From assembly GCA_014529385.2 (NCBI GenBank), contig CM043963.1, forward strand, positions 93,899,912-93,963,911: DNA of 64,000 nt. The letters run 5' to 3'. The position numbers were made by a program, and so were the translations under genes. Under the pieces are notes generated by a model, which ran no database searches, was not told where the DNA came from, and was given only the letters and a program-made list of their open reading frames with translations. Of this stretch, positions 1 through 10,638 are shown piece by piece. Positions within the stretch are counted from its first letter, which is position 1, and every line of letters starts with the position of its first letter. Source of the stretch: Adiantum capillus-veneris. Its lineage: Eukaryota > Streptophyta > Polypodiopsida > Polypodiales > Pteridaceae.

Positions 1-542
1 AGATGGGAAAGGGGGAGGGTCGGAAAAACCTCTTAGTGGGGAAAATTCTTCTTCGCCTCTCTCATGCTCATCACCTCCAAGCGAAGTATCCATTCCGCTT
101 CAAGTGATGACCATCCACTGAAGTCGTGAATTCTTATGGGTTCTTCTGGTCTTGGGTTCTTAAGTTCACGAGGAACTTGGGTTCTTGAGGGTCCTGAGGT
201 TCTTGAGGTTTTCTTTTGCTTGCAATCCGTGTCTGAGAAGGATCTTCTCTTCACCCGAGTTCTGCTCTTTTCCGCGGGCGCACCCCTTGGCGGCCTTGCG
301 CTAACACCACGGTTGCTTTTTCCCATCTCACGTCGATTGGCCGGCCGCTAAGTGCACGGTCCGCTATCAATGAGTGAAAAGACACACAAGGGGAGGCTGG
401 ACAAGCCCTTCTTTCTTGGGTTTCCTGTCACTCTTCAAAAACACGATTAGGAATCAACAGGCCGTTCGTACGACCTCAACAAGCAAAAAAAATTATGTGG
501 TTCTTGTGGTTCTTTCCTTGAGTGATACAGAACCCTGCCAAA
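1..542 (-). other. Internal leader of a minus-strand LTR retrotransposon
   Basis: This stretch lies just inside a minus-strand primer binding site and so should be the leader or gag start of the element whose 5' LTR follows at 556. A 97-codon minus ORF (33-326) rich in Arg, Lys and Ser is present, but it has no recognisable capsid or zinc-knuckle motif. The plus strand shows imperfect repeats of a GGTTCTTGAGG-like unit around 150-215. The rest of the element lies outside the window. Confidence 0.4.
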
Positions 543-554
543 GCTCTGATACCA
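543..554 (-). other. Primer binding site, tRNA-iMet type
   Basis: The minus strand reads TGGTATCAGAGC, the usual plant retrotransposon primer site complementary to the 3' end of initiator tRNA-Met. It sits one base inside the LTR boundary at 556, which fixes the element on the minus strand and places its body to the left. Confidence 0.8.
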
Positions 555-555
555 A

Positions 556-1576
556 TGTAAGGTGCATCGGAATGAATGTATTAACTTTTCTCAAGATGAG
601 TGCTCCGAACTGAGCTCAAGGTTCCTTTTATTCTTATGGAAGGGAGACCCTTCCGTTCTTAAGGAGAGAGTGCTATGATCACAACAAAGTGAATGGACAT
701 TGTGCGTGCAAGTGTATGAGACTGAGAGATAGAGAGAGAAGAGAAATACGACAGCATAGACGTTGTAAAACCCTCCTCCGAAGGCCCCACTCTTGTTGGC
801 GAGAGTGATCTACTATTGATTGCACAAATTGGTACAAACTGAATGCATGGGAGTGATGCAAGTCTAGGCTATGTCGGCGATGACGACGGCGATGGCGAAG
901 CCGATCTAAGACCTGAAATTTGCTATCTTTTATCTGCTGTCCAAAAACGCTATGGGCTGAAATCTGTTGTTGCCGAAAACGCTAAGGAAAACGCTGATTT
1001 TGTTGTTCTTTAGGGCTGGAAATCTGCATCTATTGTAGGGCTGAAAACTGATGATCTTTGCACTGAATCTGCTACTCTTTTAGGGTTAAATCTGCAGGTT
1101 GTTTATTGCTGAAAATCGCCAAGACTAATGGTGCAAATCTGGAAACGCTAGGCTTGGAAAAAATCCTAGGTTTGCTGAAGCTTCTGCTGACGATGATCTC
1201 CTTGCTGAAAACGCTAGGCTAAGGCTGTGGATGGCGATGAGTATTTGATGCTAGGGAAGAGAAAAACGCTAGGTTTGTTGATGTCTTTGCTTGGAGAAAA
1301 GTCCGTCAAGGGTTTTGCTTGAGAAGTTGCATGTTGAGCTTGGCTCTTGCTGCCTCTTTTGCCATTTAGTGCTAGCGGAGGTTTGCTTATATACAAACTT
1401 ACTCAATTTGCCCTACCTACTTTCCAAAAAAAGTCACTTAAAAATAATAAGTGAAAAATGTCAAAAATATGGAAAATAGGCTAAATGCATTGGAAAATTT
1501 TCCTGAAGGATTCTGATGGGTTCTGATGGGAATGCTTATGATCATGCTGTGTGCAACCAGAGGATATGCATCTACA
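556..1576 (-). repeat. 5' LTR of a minus-strand LTR retrotransposon (probable)
   Basis: The LTR begins at TGTAAGGTGCATCGG next to the primer site. The far end is inferred: the plus strand at 1562-1576 ends in ATGCATCTACA, whose reverse complement resembles the proximal end in the way LTR ends should. A minus-strand TATATAAG box lies at 1386-1393. Between 900 and 1290 there are many degenerate copies of AAATCTGC and AAACGCTAGG units. The partner LTR is outside the window, so length (about 1.02 kb) and target duplication cannot be confirmed. Confidence 0.6.
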
Positions 1577-1633
1577 CTAAGTGACTGGGCATGCATGGTC
1601 TAGGAATAGACTCACAAAAGTGCCAGATCACTT

Positions 1634-3940
1634 CTAATCTAGACTCATTGGACTGACAAAACCCTTGTTATCAAAGTAGCTTGTCCACGGACACATAGGG
1701 TTGGATGTGTCACGTGACACATACACACAAACTATAGATAGAATAGGGAGTATGAAGATTACCTGAAGCATCTTGTGCCAATCATGGGACTTCAACCCAT
1801 ACAATTGAACGCTTCCACCCTTCTTTGCTTTTGTGAAAGCTCCCTTTAGTAGCCTCATGTATCCTGTTGGTGTGCAAATAGAGGCAATGGTACCCTTCGC
1901 CTTGTCTAATTCTTCTTTGGCTAGCATCCATGGTGCTTTAGGAAGCACAATCTTCCCATTTGGAGCATGACGTGGAGTAGTAGAGGCCGAGAGACGTTTT
2001 AAAAGCCTCAAATCCTCCCTCGCACCCGAAGGGTCCTTCTTGCCAATAATGTGGTCCCATAGTGTTTGGGCTACATTCTTGAATATGTGCATGGGATCCA
2101 AGAGGTGTTGTATTTTTAAGTCCTTCCAATATGGAAGCCTTAAAAATATGGAATACCTTGATATACCTTTTGGTGGAGGACACGGAGCCGGATTGTTGTT
2201 GTGGTGTTCTTCCCAGTGGTTTCCCAATCTGTCATCGTGAGCTTTAGAGGAGTCTTTCCATTTGTTGGAGCCTTGTGCTTGTTATGCCCTTGGGGTATGA
2301 AACGATGGTTGTTTGGATAGATTATCTTGCACAACAAATCGGGCCTCTCCGTCACCAACGATGGCCTGCAAGTAGGACATACATTGTGCCCTGATGTGGA
2401 CAACCCTGCATACATATCATATGGTTAGAGAGAGGAGTGAACTAAAGTAAACTAAAGGGAGAGAGGGAAAGAGGGAGAGAGAGATAGAGGAAAGGGGGTT
2501 ATCAGAAATCTCTCCAAGCCCAGGATAGTCGTGCATAGTCCATATAAGGATTCCCCTCACAATGGCCTCTCTCCCCCCCTTTGCAAGTGAGACATCGACA
2601 ACATGAATGCCTCTCCATAACTCCTCCAACTCCTCGATGAGGGGCTCAAGGTAAATGAAAATATTTGACACTTTGTACTTCCCTAGCACAAGCAAGGAAA
2701 GAAGTATATTGCCCTTCTTGATTGTCTCCCATGGTGGAATAGTATAGTTGACGACACCACAAGCCAAGTGCTCCTTGAAGTAGACTTAGTGCCAAAGGGG
2801 TTGACACCATCACTTGCTAACCCAAGCCTCAAGTGTTGAGGTTCCAACCCAAACTCTGGCCATTGACTTTCGATGTGTCTCCATGCAGGTAAATCGGCAA
2901 GGACACGTATCATTCGATCATTTGCGATGGTTCGTGTGCCACACGAGAAGCTCCACAGTAGACCTGCTTTTAATTATGTGTTGGATGCGTTGAATTAATG
3001 AAAAATGTCTCAATACCTTGCGGGCTAGGTGCACCTTGCTCACTCCTGTCTTGTATCGTGCCTCCCCGCACACAGGACATGAGGTAGCATGTGCATGCTC
3101 ATTGCGGTATAGCATGTAATCGTTGACGCACGCATGGATGCGCTCATACTCCATTCCAAGTGCAGTGATATACGATCTAGCTCGTCGACGATCTGGAGGC
3201 ATGTGGTGATCTTGGCAACATTTTTCCCATCAAACTATACCAAACATACGTATTATTATAATTTCTAGAAGACGGCACCATAAAGCGAGTGGAGAGTATA
3301 TAAAAGTTACATTCCATACTTACAGAAGTAGTGCATCGATACTTGCATTACTCCAACCGAATTTTGCTTGCAAGTTGAGGACTTCCAATGATGCTCGGAG
3401 CACCGAGTATCGGGCGCCGTCGTAAAGCGGTGTTCAGGCACTCATCATCAATCTATCCTCCGTTTCGACAGCCCGTTTAGTGCAAGGCTAACAATCCTCC
3501 TCGCAAACGTCGCGCTCATGAGCTAGTAACTCATCGCACATGTCAAACATGTGTTCATCCTCTATCTCAAAGTGCGACGGAGATACCATAGGAGGTTCCG
3601 AAGTAGAGCCAACGGGAGGACCACCATGCGGTGCACCCAAATCGCCTAGTCGCTCTTGCCTCTGTCGTTTGGCCTTGCGCCTCGGTGCACCACCACCGAA
3701 CACAGACCAATAGGACACCTCCTCAAGCGACGGGTGAGTCACGCTATCATCTCTCCGAGTGCTTTTTCGAGGATGCCAAATCCCTTCGTTCTCCACATGT
3801 TCCAAAGCAATGCGCCTCAAGCGAGGGATTGCTCTTTTGCACTTGGCGCAAGGACAAGGGAGTTTTTTCTTGAGCCAACAATCGCGCTCAGGGCCTCCAG
3901 GGGGACCACGATCATCCCAGTCGATGTCCTGCACACACAA
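1634..3940 (-). pseudogene. CACTA (En/Spm) transposase TNPD, decayed
   Basis: TNPD is the catalytic transposase that binds and cuts CACTA transposon ends in the nucleus. Reading from 3940 downward, the pieces follow the order expected of the plant TNPD/Transposase_21 family. First is an N-terminal transposase-associated Cys motif (CPCAKCKR) at about 3850. Next comes the ACVNDYMLYRNE and CPVCGEARYK block (2918-3202), then RLGLASDGVNPFG (2683-2913), PLIEELEELWRGI (2417-2767), and LPYWKDLKIQHLLDPMHI (about 2100). These blocks lie in different frames with gaps. Some gaps may be introns, but the frame breaks and missing C-terminal half make it a relic. Family assignment is firm from block order; exact exon limits are not. 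Confidence 0.8.
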
Positions 3941-3976
3941 AATATTGTTTATTTAATCATGTGTCCTAAAAAATAA

Positions 3977-4598
3977 ATAATGAGAAAAGTCCTTAATTCC
4001 ATTTAAAAAATTACATAAAGTTAAAGTCAAAGGGAATAAATAACAATGAGTGCTAAAATTATTTTTAACTATAAGAGAACTTAAAAAATGTAATTAATAA
4101 ATATTTAAAAGTACTACAAAATAAAGTATCCATAAAAAATTAAAAATCTTCATTAAAAAACTCAAAAGGCTAAAAAATGAAATAATGTATAGCTAAGGAT
4201 AGAAGGGATGGTTTGTACCCCCCCTCTGCAACCTCGGATTCGTATGTATCCGTTTGAAATGACCGGCCGCGATAATGGGCGCGATAATGCCTGACGCCTA
4301 AAATAGGCAAGAAGAGAGAGTATGCCGCATTTTTGTTGCATACTCTGCGTTCTTGCTCTCCATCATCTCTCCCAAGCTTCCCCCCCCCCTCCCCTCCTCC
4401 ACACCCCCTCTCCCTTCTCTCTCTCTCTCACACACACACACATAAATAAATAAGAATTTTAAAAAATAGAGAATCCATAACATACCTCGTTCATTTGAAA
4501 ATGGTTGCTTTGCTAAGTTTGTTTGGAAATGATTGCTTTGCTCGGCTTGCTTGAATGATAAAATGTTACATAGAAATGTTAAGTTTGTTAGATAGAAA

Positions 4599-4600
<2 letters not shown>
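3977..4600. other. AT-rich stretch upstream of TNPD
   Basis: No gene is visible. The segment would be the 5' flank of the minus-strand transposase. At 4268-4288 there are two adjacent copies of GCGATAATG, similar to the motifs seen at 13244-13421 and possibly sub-terminal binding repeats of the same transposon family. A CT-rich run lies at 4380-4445. Confidence 0.35.
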
Positions 4601-4673
<73 letters not shown>

Positions 4674-4783
4674 AGAAAGAGAGATAAATTTAAAGAGAGA
4701 GAGGAGAAGGAAAAGGGAGAGAAAGAGAAAGATATAGATAAAGAGAGTGAGAGAGAAAGAGGGATAGAGGTAGATAAAGAGAG

Positions 4784-4825
<42 letters not shown>

Positions 4826-5240
4826 TAGAGAGGGAGAGAAATAGAAAGAGGAAAAGAGAGGTAGAGAGGAAGAGAGAGAGTAGATAGAGAGGGAGAGAAA
4901 TAGAAAGAGGGAAAGAGAGAGAATAGAGATAGAGAGAGAGAGAGGGTACTACAAAGATAGGGAAAGGGAGAGAGAGTAGATAGAAAGGGAGAGAGATAAA
5001 GAGAGAAGGTGTATGTGTGTGTATGAGAGAGAGAGAGAGAAAGAAATAGAGAGAATGAGGGATAGATAGAGAGGGGTAGAAGAAGAGAGAGAGGGATAGA
5101 AAGAGTGAGAGCGAGCTAGCGAGAGATAAAGATAGGGATAGAAATAGAGAGAGGGAGAGAGGGAGAGAGAGAGTAAATAGAGAGAGGGAGAGAAATAGGG
5201 AAAGAGAGAGAAAATAGAGAGAGAGAGAGAAAGAAGTTAA
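4601..5240. repeat. Long GA-rich low-complexity tract
   Basis: About 640 bases are almost pure purine on the plus strand. They are built of (GA)n runs broken by GATA, GGGA and AAAG units, with a duplicated TAGATAGAGAGGGAGAGAAA segment near 4820 and 4880. ORFs reading through it are compositional artefacts. Confidence 0.9.
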
Positions 5241-5249
5241 GAAGACAAA

Positions 5250-5655
5250 AATTGGGCTTCAAAGGGATACCTGAGCAACCAGCACCAAGATGACCTTCAA
5301 GGCGAGGACGCTTTGTTGAACAAAGGGTAGCCCACCCCCAAGCTTGGAGGGTGTAGATAGAAGACAAGGGGTTCCACTTGTAAAACAGGCTGGTCTCTGT
5401 TTTGCAATAACGGGATGAAGCGGCTGCCTCAGTTTGTGAGGGCCAATCCAGGACATGGTGGATGTCCCTAGGGTCGCTCTTGTGGACGTACGCGAAGCCC
5501 GAAAAAGTGGTGCTTAAGTCCAAAGCCATCACGACCTTAGCCGAGACCTCCATGCCTCGGCAGAAGATGTCGTCCATGTTTAGCTTCTCATTTTTTAGAG
5601 TGCTTGCTTTACATGGAAGCGCAGGCATGACTCTGGGATGGAGCTTCCGCTTCAT
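5250..5655 (-). pseudogene. HSPA12-like (Hsp70-family) ATPase N-terminal fragment
   Basis: HSPA12 proteins are divergent Hsp70/actin-fold ATPases. The minus reading frame contains VVMALDLSTTFSGFAYVHK, which matches the family's phosphate-binding start (usually D-x-G-T-T-x-S; here the Gly is Ser). It continues with a DWPSQ block and a YCKTETSLFYK block in the expected order, then WGWAT. The recognisable core is about 5296-5544. Downstream the frame runs into the GA tract, and no nucleotide-binding C-terminal half follows. I infer a captured or relocated gene fragment near CACTA sequence. It could also be an exon of a gene otherwise lost. Similarity is by eye. Confidence 0.5.
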
Positions 5656-5719
5656 AGTTCAACTGCACGACCGAGAGGGGGAGAGTGAGAGGGAGAGAGA
5701 GAGAGACTCAATGAGAGAA

Positions 5720-6411
5720 ATGGAGTTACTTATTGCATTACATTAGAATTGTAATGTTACGGTCAGTTGATCACTTAGACATTGAATCTAGGTGCATCCA
5801 ACACAAAACGATGGCTACATTTACAACCATAACTCTTTATCTCTACTCAAAACGATGGCTACATATATATATATATATATATATAATTGTGTGTACATAT
5901 ATATTTGTTTATGCATGTATGTAGGCACTAAGTACGGGAGCATAGCACCCGAAGGTTAGACGCTTCCTCTTGGGTATAGTCCTTTTTTAATCGTGGTGTT
6001 GCGGTGATTGATCCACTCATGCATGGATTACCGCAATGTACCTTTGGTTTTACCACGGTTGAAAATGTGATGATATCTAAAGAGGTACACTTGACCTTTG
6101 GTACTACTAGCCTCTACTTATGTCTACTAGTATGTATATGTATCTACGTGTTTGTGCGCTTCTATACTTGTGTACGTATTTATAGATGAGTGAGTAGGGT
6201 GGAAAGCTTAATCTTATATTGCTCTTTGTAATGTAGATGTCAGACGAGAGATTAATTGGTGGGGAGCAGCTAATCGGCTCTTCTTTTGGTTGGTTCACAT
6301 CCCACGTGGGCTCCCACCCGGGGTGGACATTGCCTTTAGTGGACTCGAGTTTTGAGTCGGTGAGAACAAGCAAAGAAATAAAGAATGTTTCTGCTTAGTT
6401 AACCCTAAACC
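5720..6411. other. Non-coding stretch with AT microsatellite
   Basis: No gene is recognised. It contains a short (AT)n run at about 5862-5884 and, near 6035-6062, TTACCGCA and TTACCACGG words that resemble the putative CACTA sub-terminal motif found at 13.2-13.4 kb. Confidence 0.4.
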
Positions 6412-6751
6412 ATGAGTGTCATAGGTTTATTTTTGTTATTTGCAGGCATAGCCATCCTACACCTACCCTTCTCAGGTTCATCCACCGATAGTAGATCCAG
6501 ACCTACAGTGGGCTATCTCTTTACGAGAGCAGTACCTCCATTCGACGGAGGATTTGTTTGGCCGCTACACTCCGTAGCAGCTTGCGACCTACGGTATTTC
6601 TCCGCAGATTACACCATGGGGGAGTCAGGGAGGGACTCCTTACCTACAGAGCCTCACACCGAGGTAACCTCAATCTACAACCCCTTCCTATCGTACTACT
6701 CATATTCCATCGCAGAGTCCTACTCCCCTTGCATCGTAGGGTCCCACTCCC

Positions 6752-7468
6752 ATGGCATCACAGGGTCCTACGCCACTCCATTCCACTTCTGCTTTGCCAG
6801 AACATCGTCGACGGACTTCCTCTGGCAGCGCGCGTCGACGCTCGTCTCAGGGTAGCGAGCGCCGTGAGAGACGAAGTGGCGGCGGATCTTGTGGTTTCGC
6901 ATGTTTGGGTAGTGGCGGGAGAACGGAGTCCCCACTTTCAGAGTGTGCCACCCCTGACGCAGAGGAGGAGGATACTGACACACCCGTGCCAGACACGCAT
7001 GGACGCTACTACAGGATTAAATATGGCAGAGAGATGGACTTCGACACATCATAGAGCATGGCATTTTGACGCCATCTACGAGTTCTTATACATTCAACAT
7101 ATAAGAGCTGTTTTATAAAGTTTAGAGACCAACTCCCAATCATGCACGACATTAAGGACACTCTGTTAACTAGATTTCTAAACGCACCCGATCAACGTTT
7201 TTCACAACAATGGTTGGAGGGCTACATAAAGACATTTCTGAAAAACAAGCAATCCAGTGTGTGGCGCGCAATAGCCAACCAGGTCAGAGATCCACAGAGG
7301 AGTTACGACGGTGGCAACATGGCAGACGCGGAGTGGAAGTGGGCAATTCAAGAAAAGAGGGATCAAGCTGCGACGGGCTCATCATACAAACAACAACGCG
7401 AGGCTCGCACAAGACAAACTCCCATGCACTGTGGTTCAGGAGGCAAGGGAGCTTGGAAGGATAAATAT
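6752..7468 (+). CDS. Transposase-associated plant protein, 5' part and exon A
   Basis: One frame carries an Arg/Ser/Gly-rich segment followed by PDTHGRYYRIKYGREMDF (to 7051). In the same frame, after TAG at 7052 and TGA at 7067, it carries an open segment to 7468. That segment includes APDQRFSQQWLEGYIKTF, a MADAEWKWAIQEKR block and a PMHCGSGGKG block. The D-x-x-W-K, K-x-x-R and H-x-G-S pattern recalls the conserved core of plant En/Spm-linked Transposase_24 proteins. A GTAAGA donor follows at 7469, phase 0. The two upstream stops may mark a missed intron or decay. Function is inferred only; a CACTA accessory gene is the best guess. Confidence 0.45.
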
Positions 7469-7530
7469 GTAAGATTAATTGAATTATAACGTCGATAGGT
7501 GATTATAAAGATTGTAGTTGATGATTTGGT

Positions 7531-7755
7531 TGTTACCATATACATGTGGTAGTGATGTGTGTGAACACACTAGGACTGTCGGGGCATTTTTCCCCTCTTT
7601 AGGAGGTTTTTTCCCCCGTGCATTGTATATACGCCCATCACTCTAGGGCTATCTATCTTTCCATTGCACACTAAGTAACACACACTCTATTGTGTGCCTT
7701 GTGCTTCCTTCGTCTTCTCCAAGTTGTGCGTTTCTCTGCAACCCTAATTCCAACA
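7531..7755 (+). repeat. copia 5' LTR
   Basis: Starts TGTTACCATATAC and ends CCAACA. A TATATA box at 7626-7631 should drive transcription. It is immediately preceded by the target duplication TTGGT. Confidence 0.95.
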
Positions 7756-7757
7756 AT

Positions 7758-7769
7758 TGGTATCAGAGC
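7758..7769 (+). other. copia primer binding site (tRNA-iMet)
   Basis: TGGTATCAGAGC lies two bases after the 5' LTR and is the standard plant initiator-Met primer site. Confidence 0.95.
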
Positions 7770-8040
7770 AGGTTGCGTCCTCCCGGGCTTAGTCGCCAGC
7801 TGCTCCAGCACACGCCTGCTTACTTTCTCCGATTTCAGTGAGCTTTGGCAAGCGTTCGCAGGTCGACAAATACTTTGGGTGAGCTCATAGAGTTTGGTCT
7901 GCTCAGATTTTTGATTTGGGCTCATTTCGGCCTCCGTTTCCACTACAGGCAGTACTGCACTTTGTGCTATATAGCACGTGTTGTTCCCGCTCCGTTTCTC
8001 CTATTTTTGGGCAGTTTTCACATCAGATGCAGCATTTACC

Positions 8041-9251
8041 ATGGCTGACAACAACAACACAGATGTGTCCAAGATGTTTGCTGCTTAGGACAGGTTGGAT
8101 GGGGACAACTACCCTATGTGGGCTTATATGATGTAACATGTTCTTGTGTCAAAGGGCGTCTGGAACATTGTGCAGGGCATTGATGTACATCCTGGTTCTG
8201 AAGACGTAGGCGATGTTGAGGATGTTGCAGGTCTTGCTGCAAGGATTGCTGCTGTTACAGTTGTTTTGCGTACGGCAGAAGAAGCTCATTGGGATGTTAA
8301 GGATGCGCAGGCTCATGCATTAATTGCGTTGTCTGTGAAGCACACCATTGTTCCTCACATCCGTTCAGCAAAATCTACAAAACAGGCTTGGGATATTTTG
8401 GCTAGTCTTTATACAAGTCGCAATGAGGCTAAAATTGCTTTGCTGCGTAAAGAGTTGGAGTCGAAGATTATGCATGAGGAAGATGATATGGACACTTTCC
8501 TTGCTAGTGTCAAGGATATCAATGAAAAACTTATTTCTGCAGGAGAAGTCATTTCAGACAGTTTCCTTGTGCAAACTATTCTTGATGCCTTACCAGATTC
8601 TTACCAGACTTTTGCTAGTACTTGGAGACTTATGACCCAAGGAAATCCAAATGTTGTCAAGTTTGATGCATTATGCACATTGCTGTTGTAAGAGTCACTT
8701 TCCAGAAAAAATAGGACTAGCAGCGTGCAGTTGAACAGGCTTTTATTGCTTCTCAAAGAAAGGGTGGTAACAGTAATGCAGCCACTTCTTATGGTTCTGC
8801 TGCGAGTGGCAAAAATTATGTTCCTAATGCTTCTGCTGGCAGCAATTCGTTTAGAAATTTTGGTGACAAGGGCAAAAAGAAGATGCGTTGCCATTATTGT
8901 AAAGCTAATGATCACTTGATCAAGTCGTGTCCTAAGTTGAAGGCCAAAGAGGCTAAGAAGAAAGAGGGTGGTTCCACTGCAAATGCTGGTTCCACTACAA
9001 ATACAACCATTGTTGAGTCTTCTGTGAAAGGAGACTGTAATGTTGATGTTGATTCAGAATGGGCTTTTAGTGCAGAGTGCACTTACAATCGTGTTGTCCA
9101 TGAAGAATGCTTGTCAGTTGCTGCAGATTCACATGTGTGGTATTTCGATAGTGGTGCTACAAACCACATTACCTCACATCGTGAATTGTTTACCTCTCTC
9201 CAGTCTGTCCCTCATGGGAATTCAGTCACTTGTGCCAACAACACCTCTTAT
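8041..9251 (+). pseudogene. copia gag and protease, interrupted
   Basis: Gag packages the element RNA; the aspartic protease matures the polyprotein. The likely start ATG is 8041, giving MADNNNTDVSKMF, followed by the copia gag landmarks DGDNYPMWAYMM and VWNIVQGID. In-frame TAG at 8086 and TAA at 8134 lie within the first 35 codons, another TAA is at 8689, and a frameshift falls near 8720. The zinc knuckle CHYCKANDHLIKSC (CX2CX4HX4C) is intact at about 8890-8930. The protease active site FDSGATNHIT is intact near 9145. A TGA at 9252 separates protease from integrase. Confidence 0.9.
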
Positions 9252-9254
9252 TGA

Positions 9255-10638
9255 GTTCAGGGAGTTGGAAAGATTGTGCTCACTGCTGCTAATGGCAGCT
9301 CCTTCACACTTGTTGATGCACTTTATGTACCTAGGATCAAGAAGAATCTCTTGTCTGTATCCGCACTTGCTAGACTTGGATTTGTAGTCAAATTTGTGGA
9401 TGACAGATGTACAGTTCATGATCTAAGTTTTGGTGATGAATTTGTTGCATCTGGGCTTTTGTGCCGTGGGCTGTATAAGCTCACTTTGTATGACAAGTGT
9501 GGACAAAATCTTGCAAATGCTGTTGCAGATTCAAGGGCTATTTTAGATGCAAAACTTTGGCATGCACGTTTTGGTCATCCGAATTTTTCCAATTTGCTGC
9601 GTTTGCAGAAATCTGATATGGTTGCTTCTTTACCGCCTCTTGAAGCACCTGTCAAACATGTTTGTGAAGGCTTTATTCTGGGTAAAATGCAGCGTTCTAA
9701 GTTTCCAAAGGATGGTTCAGTTAGGGCCACATGCAGGTTGTAGCTTGTGCATAGTGATGTTTGTGGGCCCATGCAAACTCCGTCCTTGGGCAATTACCTG
9801 TACTTCGTGACTTTCATTGATGACTACTCCAGGCATGCATGGGTATTTCCGCTTAAAGAGAAGTCCAAAGTTTTTATGTGCTTCAAACAATTTCTGGCTA
9901 TGGCTGAAAATGTCTCGAAATATACTATGGGCACCCTCCATTTCGATCGAGGGGGGGGAGTATATGTCTCATGAATTTAATGCATTTTTGGCTAGTCATG
10001 GGATAAAACACCAATGTACAGTGCCTTATACACCTCAGCAAAATGGTGTTTCTGAGAGAAAAAACAGGTCACTGACGGAAATGGCACGATGTATGGTCAA
10101 AAGTCAAGCTTTGACGCATTCTTTTTGGCTTGAGGCCATCATGTGTGTCACTTATGTACTTAACAGGTGTCCTACAAAAGCTTCGCAGTCTATTACTCCA
10201 TATGAAGCATGGCATGGTAGAAAGCCTTCTATTGAGCACATGCGTGTTTTTGGCTGTTTGGCATATGCTTTGGTGCCATAAGTGCAGCGCAAAAAATTGG
10301 ATGATAAGGCTGTCAAATGTATTTTTATTGGTTATAGTGCTAAAAGCAAAGGTTACGGGTTGTATCATCTGCAAACAAAACGTATTCTGGTTTCACGGGA
10401 TGTAGTGTTTGTGGAAGATTCTGTTCAGCCCTTGTTGTCATGTACTAGGGACAGTAATGTAAGCTCACAGGACATTTATGACACTTTGTTGCCTCTTTTC
10501 AGTGGTGGAAATACGAATGTAAGTTCCAATGAGGCAAATGTACAGCCTATGGGGGTTTCTAAAAATGTTTTAGATCAACCTATTACTGATGCAGATGTAC
10601 ATGATGTACTTGATGAGGAAAGGGTTGAAAATGAGTAG
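9255..10638 (+). pseudogene. copia integrase, interrupted
   Basis: Integrase inserts the cDNA into the chromosome. The N-terminal HHCC finger is recognisable (LWHARFGHPN), but its second Cys pair reads CEGF where CxxC is expected, so the finger is damaged. TAG at 9741 precedes the catalytic core (HSDVCGPM, FIDDYSRHAW). A run of eight G at about 9951-9958 shifts the frame just at the second catalytic Asp. The core resumes with PYTPQQNGVSERKNRS, holding the catalytic Glu. TAA at 10279 and TAG at 10636 are further breaks. The GYSAKSKGY segment after the core is typical of copia. Confidence 0.9.

Noticed and set aside
1577-1590. CACTAAGTGAC as the left CACTA terminus
   Set aside because: It overlaps the inferred LTR boundary and does not match the CACTATAAGAGGAG end seen at 13439; no sub-terminal motif cluster lies next to it.
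4298-5300. ORFs through the GA/CT-rich tracts
   Set aside because: They are produced by simple-sequence composition (Arg-Glu or Ser-Leu repeats). Only the HSPA12-like part outside the tract has real sequence content.
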